Notes: generated by a model not told the origin, from the sequence alone. A DNA stretch of 64,000 nt from Nocardioides sp. (GCF_029937575.1 NZ_JAPYPS010000005.1:1-64000), one strand, 5' to 3'; shown: positions 8,843 through 19,047, counted from the first letter of the stretch. Program-made: numbers and translations.

Positions 8843-9613
8843 ATGACATCGTCCGCCCGATCCGTACGCGACAAGGCGGTGCTCGTCACGGGCGCCGGGC
8901 AGGGCATGGGCCGCGCCACCGCGATCCTCTTCGCAGAGGAGGGCGCGCGCGTCGCGGTCACCGACCTCGACGGCGCCAACGCAGAGGGCGTCGTCGCCGA
9001 GATCATCTTATCCGGGGGGCGGGCCACGGCCTGGACCCTCGACGTCGGCGACCCGGCGAGCATCCACGAGGTCGTGCCGGCCGTCGCCGGCGCGCTGGGC
9101 GGCCTCGACGTCGTGGTCAACAACGCCGGCATTGCCGGCTTCACCCCGCTCGACGGGGACGACTACGAGGAGCTCTGGGAGCGGATGCTGCGTATCAACC
9201 TGACCTCCCAGCAGCGCGTGATCCGAGCCGCGCTGCCGTTCCTGCGCGGCTCGAGCAGTCCCCGCATCGTCAACATCGCCTCCACCGAGGCGCTGGGCGC
9301 GACCGTCAACGACAGCGCGTACGCCGCTAGCAAGGCCGGCGTCGCGGGGCTCACCAAGGCGCTGGCGATGGACTTCGGCAAGGAAGGCATCACCGTCAAC
9401 TGCATCTGTCCCGGCCCGATCGAGACCCCGATGACGGCCTTCGCCGCACCCGAGGACAAGGTCCTCTACGCCCAACGCCGCACGGCCCTGCGGCGCTACG
9501 GCTTGCCTGAGGAGGTGGCCCACATGACGCTGAGCCTCTGTCTGCCCGCTGCGGGCTTCGTCACCGGCACCGTCATCCCCGTCGACGGCGGGCTGGTCGC
9601 ACGCAACGCGTGA
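8843..9613 (+). CDS. Short-chain dehydrogenase/reductase
   Basis: This NAD(P)-dependent Rossmann enzyme probably oxidises the 3-hydroxyacyl-CoA, or a related alcohol, formed by the hydratase. It has 256 residues, with the cofactor motif TGAGQGMG, NNAG, a serine in NIASTEA, and the catalytic YAASK. PGPIETPM follows. It closes the operon that starts at 6120 and converges with the NUDIX gene 16 bp downstream. Together the operon encodes a redox enzyme, dehydrogenase, hydratase and second dehydrogenase, which is a compact beta-oxidation round. Confidence 0.9.
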   Translation: MTSSARSVRDKAVLVTGAGQGMGRATAILFAEEGARVAVTDLDGANAEGVVAEIILSGGRATAWTLDVGDPASIHEVVPAVAGALGGLDVVVNNAGIAGFTPLDGDDYEELWERMLRINLTSQQRVIRAALPFLRGSSSPRIVNIASTEALGATVNDSAYAASKAGVAGLTKALAMDFGKEGITVNCICPGPIETPMTAFAAPEDKVLYAQRRTALRRYGLPEEVAHMTLSLCLPAAGFVTGTVIPVDGGLVARNA

Positions 9614-9629
9614 GGACCGACCGACCGGC

Positions 9630-10457
9630 TCAGCGGCCGATGCTCAGGTGAGCCGTGCCGTCCGCGGCGATGACCAGGTCTGGCCGCACCACCTCGGGCA
9701 ACCGGCCGTCGGCCTCTGCGACCACCTCGGCGAGGTCGGCGAAGGGTGCGAGGTCGGAGGTGTTGACGTAGGTCGGCGGGAGCATCGCCAGTTCTCCGCG
9801 GTCGACCTGATCGCGGGCCTCGGCGACCTCGATCCACGAGACCTGGTCTGACTCCGTCGAGACGTCGCGCGTAGCCTGACCGTCCGGCAGGACGGCCACG
9901 AAGAAGCGGGTGTCGAAGCGCTTGGGCTCCCAGAGCGGCGTGACCCAGTGGGCCCAGAATCGCAGAAGGTCGCTGCGCAGCAGCAGCCCACGTCGGGCCA
10001 GGAGGTCGCTCAGCGAGAGCTCCCGGGACTCAAGGGCGCGACGATCCGCTTCCCACGCGTTGCTGGTCGTGTCGGCCACGACGGTCGTCGCAGACGGGCC
10101 TGCGAGCAGCACCCCCGACTCCTCGAAGGTCTCCCGGACGGCGGCGCAGACCAGCGCGCGAGCGGTCGGCAGGTCGCAGCCCAGGGTGTCGGCCCAGGAA
10201 TCGGCAGTTGGGCCCGCCCAGCCGATCTCGGTGTCGAAGTCACGCGGGTCGACCCCGCCACCGGGGAAGACGCAGAAGCCTGCAGCGAACGCCATCGAAG
10301 TTGTCCGGCGCAGGAGGTAGACCTCCGGCCGCGACGCACCGTCGCGCAGGAGGATCACGGAAGACGCGTCGCGGGGCACGACCGGCGCCCGCTCCTCGCG
10401 GCGGAACGTCTCGACGGCCTCGACGAGCGCGGGTGGGATGTCGGTGAACATCGGCAT
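9630..10457 (-). CDS. NUDIX hydrolase, NUDT19/RP2p-like (probable CoA-ester diphosphatase)
   Basis: The protein probably cleaves the diphosphate of CoA or acyl-CoA esters, releasing 3',5'-ADP and (acyl-)phosphopantetheine. The 275-residue protein has FPGGGVDPRD followed, after a long insertion, by the NUDIX helix CAAVRETFEESGVLL. This split NUDIX box is the mark of the NUDT19 group. The ATG at 10457 follows AGAGGAG. It lies in tandem with the SDR at 10474 (16-bp gap) and shares that gene's promoter. A CoA-trimming enzyme in a CoA-ester catabolic island suggests control of CoA trapping. Confidence 0.85.
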   Translation of the reverse strand: MPMFTDIPPALVEAVETFRREERAPVVPRDASSVILLRDGASRPEVYLLRRTTSMAFAAGFCVFPGGGVDPRDFDTEIGWAGPTADSWADTLGCDLPTARALVCAAVRETFEESGVLLAGPSATTVVADTTSNAWEADRRALESRELSLSDLLARRGLLLRSDLLRFWAHWVTPLWEPKRFDTRFFVAVLPDGQATRDVSTESDQVSWIEVAEARDQVDRGELAMLPPTYVNTSDLAPFADLAEVVAEADGRLPEVVRPDLVIAADGTAHLSIGR

Positions 10458-10473
10458 CGGGTGCTCCTCTGCT

Positions 10474-11286
10474 TCAGGGGTGGACTGCGCCGCCACTGAC
10501 GGCGATCACCTGGCCGGACACGTAGGACGACAGGGGGCTGAGGAGGAACTGGACGACGTCGGCGATGTCGTCGGGCTCACCCTGACGCCGCAATGGGATG
10601 TCGAGTGCCGCCTCGTCGATGAAGCCGGTGGCTGCGGCCTGGGCGAGCACCCGTGCGGTGCGGATCACGCCCGGTGCGACGCAGTTGACGCGGATCCCTG
10701 CCGGACCGACCTCGTTGGCGAGGTAGCGCGTGTAGTGCTGCACGGCGGCCTTGGCGGCGCCGTACCCGGCGACGTGGCCGTCGGGGGCGGCCTCCAACCC
10801 TGCAGAGCTGCCCACGGTGACGATCGACCCGCCTCCTGAAGCGCGCATGGCGGGCACGGCGCTGCGACAACTGTTGACGACCACCCGCAGGTTGACGTCG
10901 AGCAGCGCCGAGAGGTCCTCGACGGTCGTCTCGCTGGCCAGGCTGCGCGAGTACGGCGTGACCGCGCCGCCGGCCGGCACCACGAGCGCGTCGAGGCCCC
11001 CCCAGCGCGCGACCACCTCGTCGAACGCCGCCGCGGTCGCGGCGGGGTCGGTCAGGTCGACCTGGAGTGCCACGCCATCGCCGGCCCGGGCCACGAGCTC
11101 GTCGGCCACCGACGCAGCGCCGAGCTGCTCGCCGTACACCGCGGCGCCGGAGAGGTCGACGTCGAGGACGGCGACCCGGGCGCCGAGCTCGGCGAGCCTC
11201 AGGGCGCAGGCGCGGCCGATGCCGCGAGCCCCGCCGGCCACGACGGCGACGCTGCCGGACTGGAGGGTGGAGCGGTCGGTGGTCAT
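10474..11286 (-). CDS. Short-chain dehydrogenase/reductase
   Basis: This SDR oxidoreductase of 270 residues has GGARGIG (cofactor), SSAGLEA, the catalytic YGAAK and VNCVAPGVIRT. The usual NNAG is replaced by PAGG, which is uncommon but seen in some SDRs. Its ATG lies exactly 41 bp from the palindromic box 11328-11344. GAGAGT (11293-11298 on the minus strand) lies six bases from the start and no good ribosome site is visible, so the mRNA may be leaderless. It diverges from the flavin monooxygenase at 11387. Confidence 0.88.
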   Translation of the reverse strand: MTTDRSTLQSGSVAVVAGGARGIGRACALRLAELGARVAVLDVDLSGAAVYGEQLGAASVADELVARAGDGVALQVDLTDPAATAAAFDEVVARWGGLDALVVPAGGAVTPYSRSLASETTVEDLSALLDVNLRVVVNSCRSAVPAMRASGGGSIVTVGSSAGLEAAPDGHVAGYGAAKAAVQHYTRYLANEVGPAGIRVNCVAPGVIRTARVLAQAAATGFIDEAALDIPLRRQGEPDDIADVVQFLLSPLSSYVSGQVIAVSGGAVHP

Positions 11287-11327
11287 GACGTCACTCTCGT
11301 GACTCGGATGCGACGTGACTATCGGCA

Positions 11328-11344
11328 GTTCCGTGCGCCGGAAC
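11328..11344. promoter_or_regulatory. IclR-type box 1, divergent promoter
   Basis: GTTCCGTGCGCCGGAAC is a perfect 6-bp inverted repeat with a 5-bp spacer. It lies 41 bp from the ATG of the leftward SDR and 42 bp from the ATG of the rightward monooxygenase, the same geometry as at 24199. The regulator is presumed to be one of the two IclR proteins in the island. Confidence 0.8.
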
Positions 11345-11386
11345 CAGCGAGCACGTCGTGGAGGGATCCTCGCCACCATCACTGTC

Positions 11387-13075
11387 ATGCGAACCGAGCA
11401 GGACTACGACGTGGTGGTGGCGGGTGCAGGACCGACCGGCTTCACCCTTGCCATCGACCTGGGGCAGCGAGGGGTGCGGGTGCTCCTGGTGGAGAAGGAC
11501 CCGACGACCAAGCAGTTCCCGAAGATGGACCGGTCCAATGCGCGCACGATGGAGATCTTCCGTCGCCTCGGCTTCGTCGACCGCGTGCGTGAGCTCGGCT
11601 ACCCCGCCGACAACCCGATGGATGTCTTCGTCGTCACCCGGCTGGTCGACCCTCCCCTCACCATGCTGGAGTATCCGAGCGTGGCCGAGCACCGGGAGGT
11701 GATCGCGGCAGCCACCGACGGCTCCGAGCCGTTGGAGCCCTACCAGCTGGTCTCGCAGAACGACCTCGAGCCGCTGCTGCGCGAGGTCGCCGAGGCGACG
11801 CAGGGGGTCACCGTTCGCTTCGGCTGCGAGCTCGTGGGCTTCGCCCAGGACGACGACGGCGTCGACGTCGTGCTGCGCACCGCTGCCGGCGACGAGTCGG
11901 TGCGGGCGGGCTACCTCGCCGGCTGCGACGGCGGCGCGAGTCCGGTGCGCAAGCAGCTCGGCATCAAGCTCGCGGGTCGCGGCAACCTGATCGAGCAGCG
12001 ACAGGTCACCTTCCGCTCCGAGGGCCTCTACGACTCCATCAAGATGGGCAAGGGCCGGCACTACTACGTCGCAGACCTCCAGGGCGCCGTGTTCATCGTG
12101 CAGGGCAGCCGCACGCACATCACCCTCAACGCCCAGCTCCCGCCGGAGGCCGACCTCGAGGCCGAGGTGCGCAGCCGGATCGGGTTCGAGACCGACGTCG
12201 AGCTGGTCAACAGCACCACCTGGCGCCTGCACCTGCTCCTGGCAGAGCGCTACCGCGACCGCCGGGTGTTCCTCGCGGGCGACGCCGCCCACCTGGTGAT
12301 CCCGACGGGGGGTCTCGGAATGAACAGCGGCGTCGGGGACGCGGTCGACCTCGCCTGGAAGCTCGCCGGCACCGTGCACGGCTGGGGCGGACCCGGCCTC
12401 CTCGACAGCTACGAGCCGGAGCGGCGCCGCGTCGGTGAGCGCAACGTGCGGGCGTCGGGCTGGGCCGCCGAGGGTCTCGGCCTGTGGCGGGCGCTGGTCA
12501 CCGCGGACGTCGCCGAGGCCACGTCCGAGGGCGAGCGGGTGCGCGCTGAGGTGGCGGCTGCGGCGCAGGTGCACCAACGCCGCGTGCACGAGATGATCGG
12601 CGTCGAGCTCGGCTACAGCTATGCCGGCTCGGCGCTCGTCGCCCACGAGCCCGGCGAGGAGCGCGACTCCGACTGGGAAACCACCACCTACACTCCCCAC
12701 ACCCGGCCCGGCGTCCGGGTGCCCCACGTCTGGCGGAAGGATGGCAGCGCGGTGCAGGACGTCGTGGGCCGCGACTTCACAGTGCTCGACCTCACCGGCC
12801 GGGCGGCCCTGGAGCCTCTGGTCGACGCGTTCGCCGACCTCGGGGCGCCGTTGTCGGTGGTCACGTCCGACGAGCCGGACGTGCGCGCCGCCTACGGCTG
12901 TTCGCTGCTGCTGCTCCGACCCGATCTGCACGTCGCCTGGCGCGGGAAGGCGCTGCCCGGCGACCCGGCCGCGGTGGCCGGGTTGGCCGCGATGGCGACC
13001 GGTCAGAGGGACTCGAGCAGGATCTGGCCGGCGACCGGGCGTCCGAACGCGTACGCAGAGACGATCGGGTTGTAG
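11387..13075 (+). CDS. FAD-dependent aromatic monooxygenase (MhpA/PheA-like hydroxylase)
   Basis: This is a single-component flavoprotein hydroxylase for a phenolic or related substrate, NAD(P)H-dependent. The 562-residue protein carries the FAD motif GAGPTG near residue 14, the CDGG (DG) motif, and FLAGDAAHLVIPTGGLGMNSG, which binds the FAD ribityl and pyrophosphate. A C-terminal thioredoxin-like domain is typical of the MhpA class. The last 24 codons (13003-13075) are antisense to the end of the convergent gene and look unlike the family, so the ancestral stop may have been lost. No ribosome site is clear, and the start may be leaderless, 42 bp after the IclR box. Confidence 0.88.
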   Translation: MRTEQDYDVVVAGAGPTGFTLAIDLGQRGVRVLLVEKDPTTKQFPKMDRSNARTMEIFRRLGFVDRVRELGYPADNPMDVFVVTRLVDPPLTMLEYPSVAEHREVIAAATDGSEPLEPYQLVSQNDLEPLLREVAEATQGVTVRFGCELVGFAQDDDGVDVVLRTAAGDESVRAGYLAGCDGGASPVRKQLGIKLAGRGNLIEQRQVTFRSEGLYDSIKMGKGRHYYVADLQGAVFIVQGSRTHITLNAQLPPEADLEAEVRSRIGFETDVELVNSTTWRLHLLLAERYRDRRVFLAGDAAHLVIPTGGLGMNSGVGDAVDLAWKLAGTVHGWGGPGLLDSYEPERRRVGERNVRASGWAAEGLGLWRALVTADVAEATSEGERVRAEVAAAAQVHQRRVHEMIGVELGYSYAGSALVAHEPGEERDSDWETTTYTPHTRPGVRVPHVWRKDGSAVQDVVGRDFTVLDLTGRAALEPLVDAFADLGAPLSVVTSDEPDVRAAYGCSLLLLRPDLHVAWRGKALPGDPAAVAGLAAMATGQRDSSRIWPATGRPNAYAETIGL

Positions 13076-13488
13076 TACTCACGAACGTGCGCGACCAAGC
13101 CGTCGCGCAGCACCATCCGCATGACGTAGCGGTTGCGGTAGCGGCGTCCGCTGGCCATCGTGATGTCACCGCGACCCTCGACGAATACGGTCGTCCCGTC
13201 GGCGCTGACGGTGACCTCGGGGTCGAGCAGGGGTCCACCGTCCCCTTCGGCCTCGAAGGCGACGGTCCAGAACTCGACACACGCGGCGTGACCGTCGTAG
13301 ACCCGGAAGTGCCCCGGGTCGGTGCGGCCCGACTCGCTGAACGGCAGCTCGATCACGACGTCGCGCGCCATCAGGGCGCCGAGCTCGGCGAGGTCCTGCA
13401 CCTCGAGGGCGGTGAACCACCGGCGCACCACGTCGGCGGCGGCGGAGGGAGGAAGCGTGTCCAGCACGGTGTCGATCGGCCCGGTCAT
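13003..13488 (-). CDS. SnoaL-like/NTF2-fold protein
   Basis: This 161-residue protein has the cone-shaped NTF2-like fold (VVRRWFTALEVQDLAELGAL at the N terminus, then FRVYDGHAACVEFW and a series of beta strands ending in HVREYYNPIVSAYAFG). Members serve as isomerases, dehydratases or small accessory proteins in catabolism and polyketide pathways. The conserved YYNP segment is common in the ketosteroid-isomerase-like group. Its start overlaps the stop of the flavoprotein gene upstream (ATGA), so it is the last gene of the leftward operon 18038 to 13003. It overlaps the convergent monooxygenase gene by 73 bp. Confidence 0.85.
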   Translation of the reverse strand: MTGPIDTVLDTLPPSAAADVVRRWFTALEVQDLAELGALMARDVVIELPFSESGRTDPGHFRVYDGHAACVEFWTVAFEAEGDGGPLLDPEVTVSADGTTVFVEGRGDITMASGRRYRNRYVMRMVLRDGLVAHVREYYNPIVSAYAFGRPVAGQILLESL

Positions 13489-14882
13489 CCGACCGCACCC
13501 GACGCGACGGACAGCCCGGCGCCGCGGCCGAACACGGCGGCCTTCCCGAGCCCGGTGCCGCTGTAGTAGGTCGCGCCGTGCAGGCCGCCCACGACCTCCC
13601 CGGCGGCGTAGAGACCGGCGATCGGTTCGCCGTACACGTCGAGGACGCGCAGTGAGCGGTCGACGGTCACGCCGCAGTAGGTGGTCGTCAGCCCGCACCG
13701 GCAGGGGAACGCGTAGAACGGGCCGGCGTCGATGCGGCCGGCGCCCGGGCCGCCGCGGTCGACGATCGGTCGTCCGAAGTCGGGGTCGTGGCCCGCGTCG
13801 ACGTGGCCGTTGTACGTCGCGACGGTCGTCTCCAGCGTGTCGGGGTCGACGCCCATCAGTCCGGCGAGTCCGGCGATCGTGGGTGCCTCGAGCAGCAGCC
13901 CGTCGGCCAGGGCCTGCTTGTAGTCCGATGGGCTCGGGTTTGGCTGAGAGCGCTCCATGATCCGCGCGTCGAACACCTGGAAGGCCAGCCCGTCGGTCTG
14001 GCGCACGCAGCTGACGCTGATCTGCTTGTAGTTGAGCGACTCGTCGACGAAGCGGCGAGCCTCGCGGTTGACGATCACCGCGCCCTGCGCATTGGCGTAG
14101 AGCAACGTCGGCTCGCGGCCGGGCACGTCGGCCAGGTCGGGGAACGCCGGCACGCAGGCGCCGAACGACGCCTCGACGTAGGCCATGTCGGCCAGGCCGG
14201 CGCCGAGAGCCCATGCCATCCGCAGCCCGTCGCCGGTGTTGTCGGCGCCGCCCAAGCGGGTGGTGGACAGCCACTGGGGCGCAAAGGTCGCGAGCAACTC
14301 GTCGCTGCGGGTGAATCCTCCCGAGGCCAGGACGACGCCGCGGCGGGCGCGGACCTCCTCACCGTCCGTCGTCGTCACCCCGACGACGGTGCCGCTGCCG
14401 CCGGTGAGGAGCCGCTCGGTCGTGACGTGCGTGCGGTAGGTGACCCCGGGGTGCTCGAGGTTGTGGCGGTGCAGTGTCGCGGTGGCGCTGCCGGGCGCGG
14501 TGCCGTGCAGCCGGTTGAGCTGCCCGGGCTGGAGATCGGCGGAGTAGTCGAACTCCACACCGCGGGCGGTCATCCAGGTGTAGGTGTCGAGTTGGTGGTC
14601 GACGTAGGCCGCGACGGTCTCGGGGTCGCTCGCGCCCCGTCCAGCCGCCAGGATTGCGGTGCGCAGGGCCTCGTCGTCGTCCTCGACGCCGGCCTCGCGC
14701 TGCAAGTCGGTGCCGGCGAAGACGAGCCCGCCGCCGGCCTTCACCGAGGTGCCGCCGTAGGCCTCACCTTTCTCGAGCAGGCACACGGTGGCGCCCGCCT
14801 CGGCGGCGCTGAGGGCGGCGGCGTTGCCGGCCAAGCCGGCGCCGACCACCACCACGTCATGGATGTCAGCTGAATCGTTCAC
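13485..14882 (-). CDS. FAD-binding dehydrogenase, fumarate reductase/TcuA/KstD-like
   Basis: This flavoprotein would insert or remove a C=C bond next to a carbonyl or carboxylate. The 465-residue protein has the FAD motif GAGLAGNAAALSAAEAGA, the flavin-linked GGTSVKAGGG segment and the C-terminal GLYAAGEVVGGLHGATYYSG motif, shared by succinate dehydrogenase-type flavoproteins, 3-ketosteroid dehydrogenases and tricarballylate dehydrogenase. Its length is nearest to the TcuA type. The GTG start overlaps the stop of the upstream kinase (GTGA). Within a CoA-transferase/SDR operon it may desaturate or aromatise a ring intermediate (inference). Confidence 0.87.
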   Translation of the reverse strand: MNDSADIHDVVVVGAGLAGNAAALSAAEAGATVCLLEKGEAYGGTSVKAGGGLVFAGTDLQREAGVEDDDEALRTAILAAGRGASDPETVAAYVDHQLDTYTWMTARGVEFDYSADLQPGQLNRLHGTAPGSATATLHRHNLEHPGVTYRTHVTTERLLTGGSGTVVGVTTTDGEEVRARRGVVLASGGFTRSDELLATFAPQWLSTTRLGGADNTGDGLRMAWALGAGLADMAYVEASFGACVPAFPDLADVPGREPTLLYANAQGAVIVNREARRFVDESLNYKQISVSCVRQTDGLAFQVFDARIMERSQPNPSPSDYKQALADGLLLEAPTIAGLAGLMGVDPDTLETTVATYNGHVDAGHDPDFGRPIVDRGGPGAGRIDAGPFYAFPCRCGLTTTYCGVTVDRSLRVLDVYGEPIAGLYAAGEVVGGLHGATYYSGTGLGKAAVFGRGAGLSVASGAVG

Positions 14883-15930
14883 AGCTCCAGCGCTCCGATC
14901 GGGTCGAGGTCCTCCGCGGCGGTGATGGCGCGGAGGGCGGAGAGGTCGGTGACCTCCTGCGTCTGCATGTCGTAGGGGTTGAACACCGCCTGCACCATGT
15001 TGTGCATCTGGTTGTGCCGATAGCTCAGGAACAGGTCGTCGAAGGACGGCGCTTCGGCCACGCCGCTCGCGACCAGGACCTCGCGGTAGAGCGAGATCAG
15101 GTCGCGCTCGTGGACTCGGCGCTCCTCGACGGTCAACGAGGTGATCAGCATCTCGGCATGGTCGTGGCCGGGAGCCCCGGGGAACGGGCACTGCCAGTCC
15201 ATGAAGCCGGGCGACCCGTCGGCCTCGAAGTACTGGTTGCCCGAGTGCGGGTCGCCGTGCAGCAGCGTGCGGGGCAGCGCGTCGTCGAGCTCCCAGCAGC
15301 GGTGCAGCGCACGTAGGGCGAGCTCGCGGTCGGGCAGCAGGGCGTGCAGCCGGTCCGCGTAGACCCGCTGGTGCACGGCGTCCCAGTGCTTCTCGCGCAG
15401 CAGGTAGTCGAGGAACGAGCGCTGCGGCTCGCCCCACGTGGCGTAGGCGTCGAGGCGCGGGTCTGCCCAGAACCGGGCGTGCAGTCGGGCCTGCAGCTCG
15501 ATCAGCCGGGCGACCGTGTCGACGCCGCGGGGCTCCGTGATGTGGCCGAACTCGACGTCGCGCGCCGCCATGTCCTCGAGGATCACGACGCCCTGCCGGG
15601 CGTGGTGGTCGACGCCGGCGAAGAGCACGCGGGGGATGTTGATCGGCACGTCGGGGGCGAGCTCGGCGTAGAAGCGTGCCTCCATGATCAGTGCGGCCCA
15701 CACCCGTCGCCGCATGACCGGATCGAAGCCACCCTTGACGTACACGCTGCCGGGCAGGTCGTCCGGCGCCCCGCTCGGGTAGGTCAGCACGAACCGGGCG
15801 GACGTCGAGGTGCCGGCCCGCTCGCCCTCGCGCCGGGCATGGACGACCTCGGTGTCGAGGGCGTCGCTGAGCCACGCCGGGGAGACCTCATCGAGCGACA
15901 TCGGGAGCGGGATTCTGGTTTGAAGGACGT

Positions 15931-15934
<4 letters not shown>
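14879..15934 (-). CDS. APH-fold small-molecule phosphotransferase
   Basis: This kinase of the aminoglycoside/choline/ecdysteroid-kinase superfamily has 351 residues. It shows the nucleotide-loop region ARFVLTYP, the lysine strand VYVKGGF, the catalytic loop TLLHGDPHSGN and the metal-binding FMDWQ. A clear paralogue lies at 46821-47915 (shared PLSLDEV.P.WL start, HGD.H.GN and FLDWQ motifs). It is coupled by ATGA/GTGA overlaps within a catabolic operon, so it probably phosphorylates a pathway hydroxyl compound rather than an antibiotic. No substrate can be named from sequence. Confidence 0.83.
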
Positions 15935-16856
<922 letters not shown>

Positions 16857-16860
<4 letters not shown>

Positions 16861-18038
16861 TGGGCCGCCTCGCGCAGCTCTGCCAGGACCTCATCGGTGT
16901 GCTGGCCGAGAGTGGGCGCGCCGCGCACCGGCCCCGGCGGTGTGCCGAGGTAGTCGACCGGGCTGTTGACCATGCGCAGGGGCCGGTCGTCCGCGGCGAC
17001 CTCGAGCACCACGCCGGCCGCGTGGGTCTGCGGGTCGGCAAGGGCGTCGTCTACGTCGTTGACGGGCGCCCAGAAGAAGTCGGGCTCGGTGTCGAACAGG
17101 GCCGCCCACTCGGCGCGCGACCGGGTGGCGAAGACGACGTCAAGCTCGGCGATGAGCTCGGCTGCGCGCGCCGCGCGCTGGGCGCGGGTGCCCAGGCCGG
17201 GGTCTGTGGCCCAGTCGTCGCGACCGAGCAGTCGCACCAGTGTCGGCCAGTGCCGGTCGGCCTCCACCCCGATCAGCCAGAAGGCCTTGCCGTCACCGGC
17301 GCGGTAGTTGTTCCAGACCGGACTGGCCTCCGTGTGTCGGTCGGTGCGCGGGGCGGGCCGGTCGAGCATCAACCGCAGGTTGTAGTCGGTGCTGATCTGC
17401 CAGGCCGCGAGTCGGGTCAGCGAGGTGGTCACCAGCTGGCCACGACCCGTCTGCGTGCGGGACAGGAGTGCGGCCGAGACCATGCCGGCGACGGCCAGCC
17501 CGGCGACGTGGTCGCCCATTCCGCTGCGCTGGATCGGGGTGGCTCCGCCCTCGGTGGTCAGCAGCTCGGCGATGCCCCCGCGAGCCCAGAAGGCGCCCAT
17601 GTCGTAGGCCCCCGCGGCGGCGTCGGGACCCTCGAGGCCGTAGCCGGTGACCAGGGCGTAGACGAGCCCGGGGTGAGCGGCGAGGAGCGTGTCGTGATCG
17701 AGGCCGAGGCGGGCGAGGGCCGCCGGTCGCAGGTTGGTGAGGAACACATCGGCGTCGGCCACGAGTGCTGCGGCTGCGGTACGGCCCTCCTCGCTGCGGA
17801 GGTCGAGGACGATGCTGCGCTTGCCACGGTTCTCGGGCTCGAAGTAGGGGCAGTGCTCGTGAACGGCGAGGCCGACGGCGTCTCGGATCTGGCGCAGCGG
17901 GTCGCCGTTCGGCGCCTCGATCTTGACCACGTCGGCGCCCCAGTCGGCCAGCATCGCGCCGCCCGACGGGGCGGCGACCCAGATGCCGAGCTCGACCACG
18001 CGCACGCCGGTCATCGGTCCTGAGCTGGACGCGGCCAT
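16857..18038 (-). CDS. CaiB/BaiF family (class III) CoA-transferase
   Basis: The enzyme moves CoA between a donor acyl-CoA and a carboxylic acid, activating the substrate without ATP. The 393-residue protein has the family length. It shows VVELGIWVAAPSGGAMLADWGADVVKIE, NRGKRSIVLDL, and AYDMGAFWARGG, where the Asp matches the catalytic aspartate of formyl-CoA transferase. The ATG at 18038 has AAGGAG upstream. It heads the leftward operon (CoA-transferase, SDR, kinase, flavoprotein, NTF2-like) and diverges from a MaoC pair, with an IclR-type box between. Confidence 0.92.
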
Positions 18039-18109
18039 GGGGCTCTCCTTCGAGCGGGGACGGGGCGCGGCCGAACCTAGACCCGGTGGCGGTCGGTGTG
18101 CGGTGGGAT

Positions 18110-18126
18110 GTTCCGGGCTCCGGAAC
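18110..18126. promoter_or_regulatory. IclR-type box 2, divergent promoter
   Basis: GTTCCGGGCTCCGGAAC is a perfect inverted repeat. Rightward, a -10 hexamer TAGCGT lies at 18155-18160 and the ATG of the MaoC-like gene follows after six bases, so that transcript should be leaderless. Leftward, the CoA-transferase has a leader and a normal ribosome site. Confidence 0.82.
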
Positions 18127-18166
18127 CTTGCCGATCGGGCGCGCGATGGATCTCTAGCGTGAGGGC

Positions 18167-18643
18167 ATGACACCACCCGATCCCCAGGCTGACCCGCTGC
18201 CGGACTTCCCGGTCGAGGACCTCCACGTGCGCACCTTCGCCCGTGCCCTCGGCGACGTGCACCACGACGGCTCGGCGGCACCACCGACGTTCACCATCGC
18301 GGCCGCGCAGGCCGACGAGCACTATCCGCTCCGTCCGGCGCCGGGCGAGAAGTGGTTCGGCTCGGGCCGGGAGCCCACCGGCTACGGCCCCGACGACGAC
18401 GACCCGGCCGCGGGCGTGCTCTACGCCGAGCAGCACTTCGACCTCGAGCGGGGCGTGCGCGTCGGCGAGGTGCTCACCCGCACCAGCCGGCCCGGCCGCA
18501 CCTGGGCGAAGGAGGGACGCCGCGGTGGCACCCTGTCGTTCTTCGAGGAGGTCACCGAACTGCGTGACGCCGACGGCGCGCTGGTCGTGACCAGCACGTT
18601 GATCGGGGTCCGCACCGCGCGACGTCCGGGGGACGCGGCGTGA
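18167..18643 (+). CDS. MaoC-like dehydratase, N-terminal (FAS1-type) half
   Basis: This 158-residue hot-dog protein belongs to the non-catalytic partner class (HadA/HadC-like). It has FPVEDLHVRTFARALGDVHH, PPTFTIAAAQ, QHFDLERGVRVGEVLT and VTSTLIGVRT, but lacks the D.N..H hydratase motif. It would pair with the next gene to form a heterodimeric 2-enoyl-CoA hydratase. The start at 18167 fits a leaderless mRNA (TAGCGT at 18155, 6-nt gap). The stop overlaps the GTG of the partner gene. Confidence 0.87.
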   Translation: MTPPDPQADPLPDFPVEDLHVRTFARALGDVHHDGSAAPPTFTIAAAQADEHYPLRPAPGEKWFGSGREPTGYGPDDDDPAAGVLYAEQHFDLERGVRVGEVLTRTSRPGRTWAKEGRRGGTLSFFEEVTELRDADGALVVTSTLIGVRTARRPGDAA

Positions 18644-19047
18644 GTGCGGCGGTCGAGGCGCCCGAGGTCGGCACGATGCACGAGCTCGTGCTGGTCGACG
18701 ACCTGACGCGCACCCAGGTCGTGATGTACGCCGGCGCCTCCGGCGACTACAACCCTCTCCACACCGATGCCACCTATGCCACCGAGGTGGCGGGCTTCCC
18801 CGGTGTCTTCGCCCACGGCATGCTGACGATGGGGATGACGGGCCGCGTGCTCACCGACGTGCACGGCGCCGCCGCCGTTCGGCACCTCGGTGGCCGCTTC
18901 CTGGCCCAGGTCTGGCCCGGTGACACCCTCACCGCGCGGGCCGAGTGCGTTGCCGTCGACGGCGACCGGGCGACGTACGACGTCACCACGACCAACCAGG
19001 ACGGCACGCCGGTGTTCCGCGGGCGCGGTGTGGTGGCCCTGGGCTGA
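18640..19047 (+). CDS. MaoC-like dehydratase, catalytic half
   Basis: This 135-residue hot-dog protein contains the hydratase-2 motif YAGASGDYNPLHTD (catalytic Asp and His) and FPGVFAHGMLTMGM. It should supply the active site of an (R)-specific enoyl-CoA hydratase together with the product of 18167-18643. A second such pair exists at 24258-25129. The GTG start overlaps the upstream stop. It converges with the MFS gene. Confidence 0.9.
   Translation: MSAAVEAPEVGTMHELVLVDDLTRTQVVMYAGASGDYNPLHTDATYATEVAGFPGVFAHGMLTMGMTGRVLTDVHGAAAVRHLGGRFLAQVWPGDTLTARAECVAVDGDRATYDVTTTNQDGTPVFRGRGVVALG

Noticed and set aside
14883-15875. Extended start for the FAD-binding dehydrogenase reaching 15875
   Set aside because: The extra 331 codons are antisense-like frame shadow of the kinase gene; the GTG at 14882 overlaps the kinase stop and begins just before the FAD motif.
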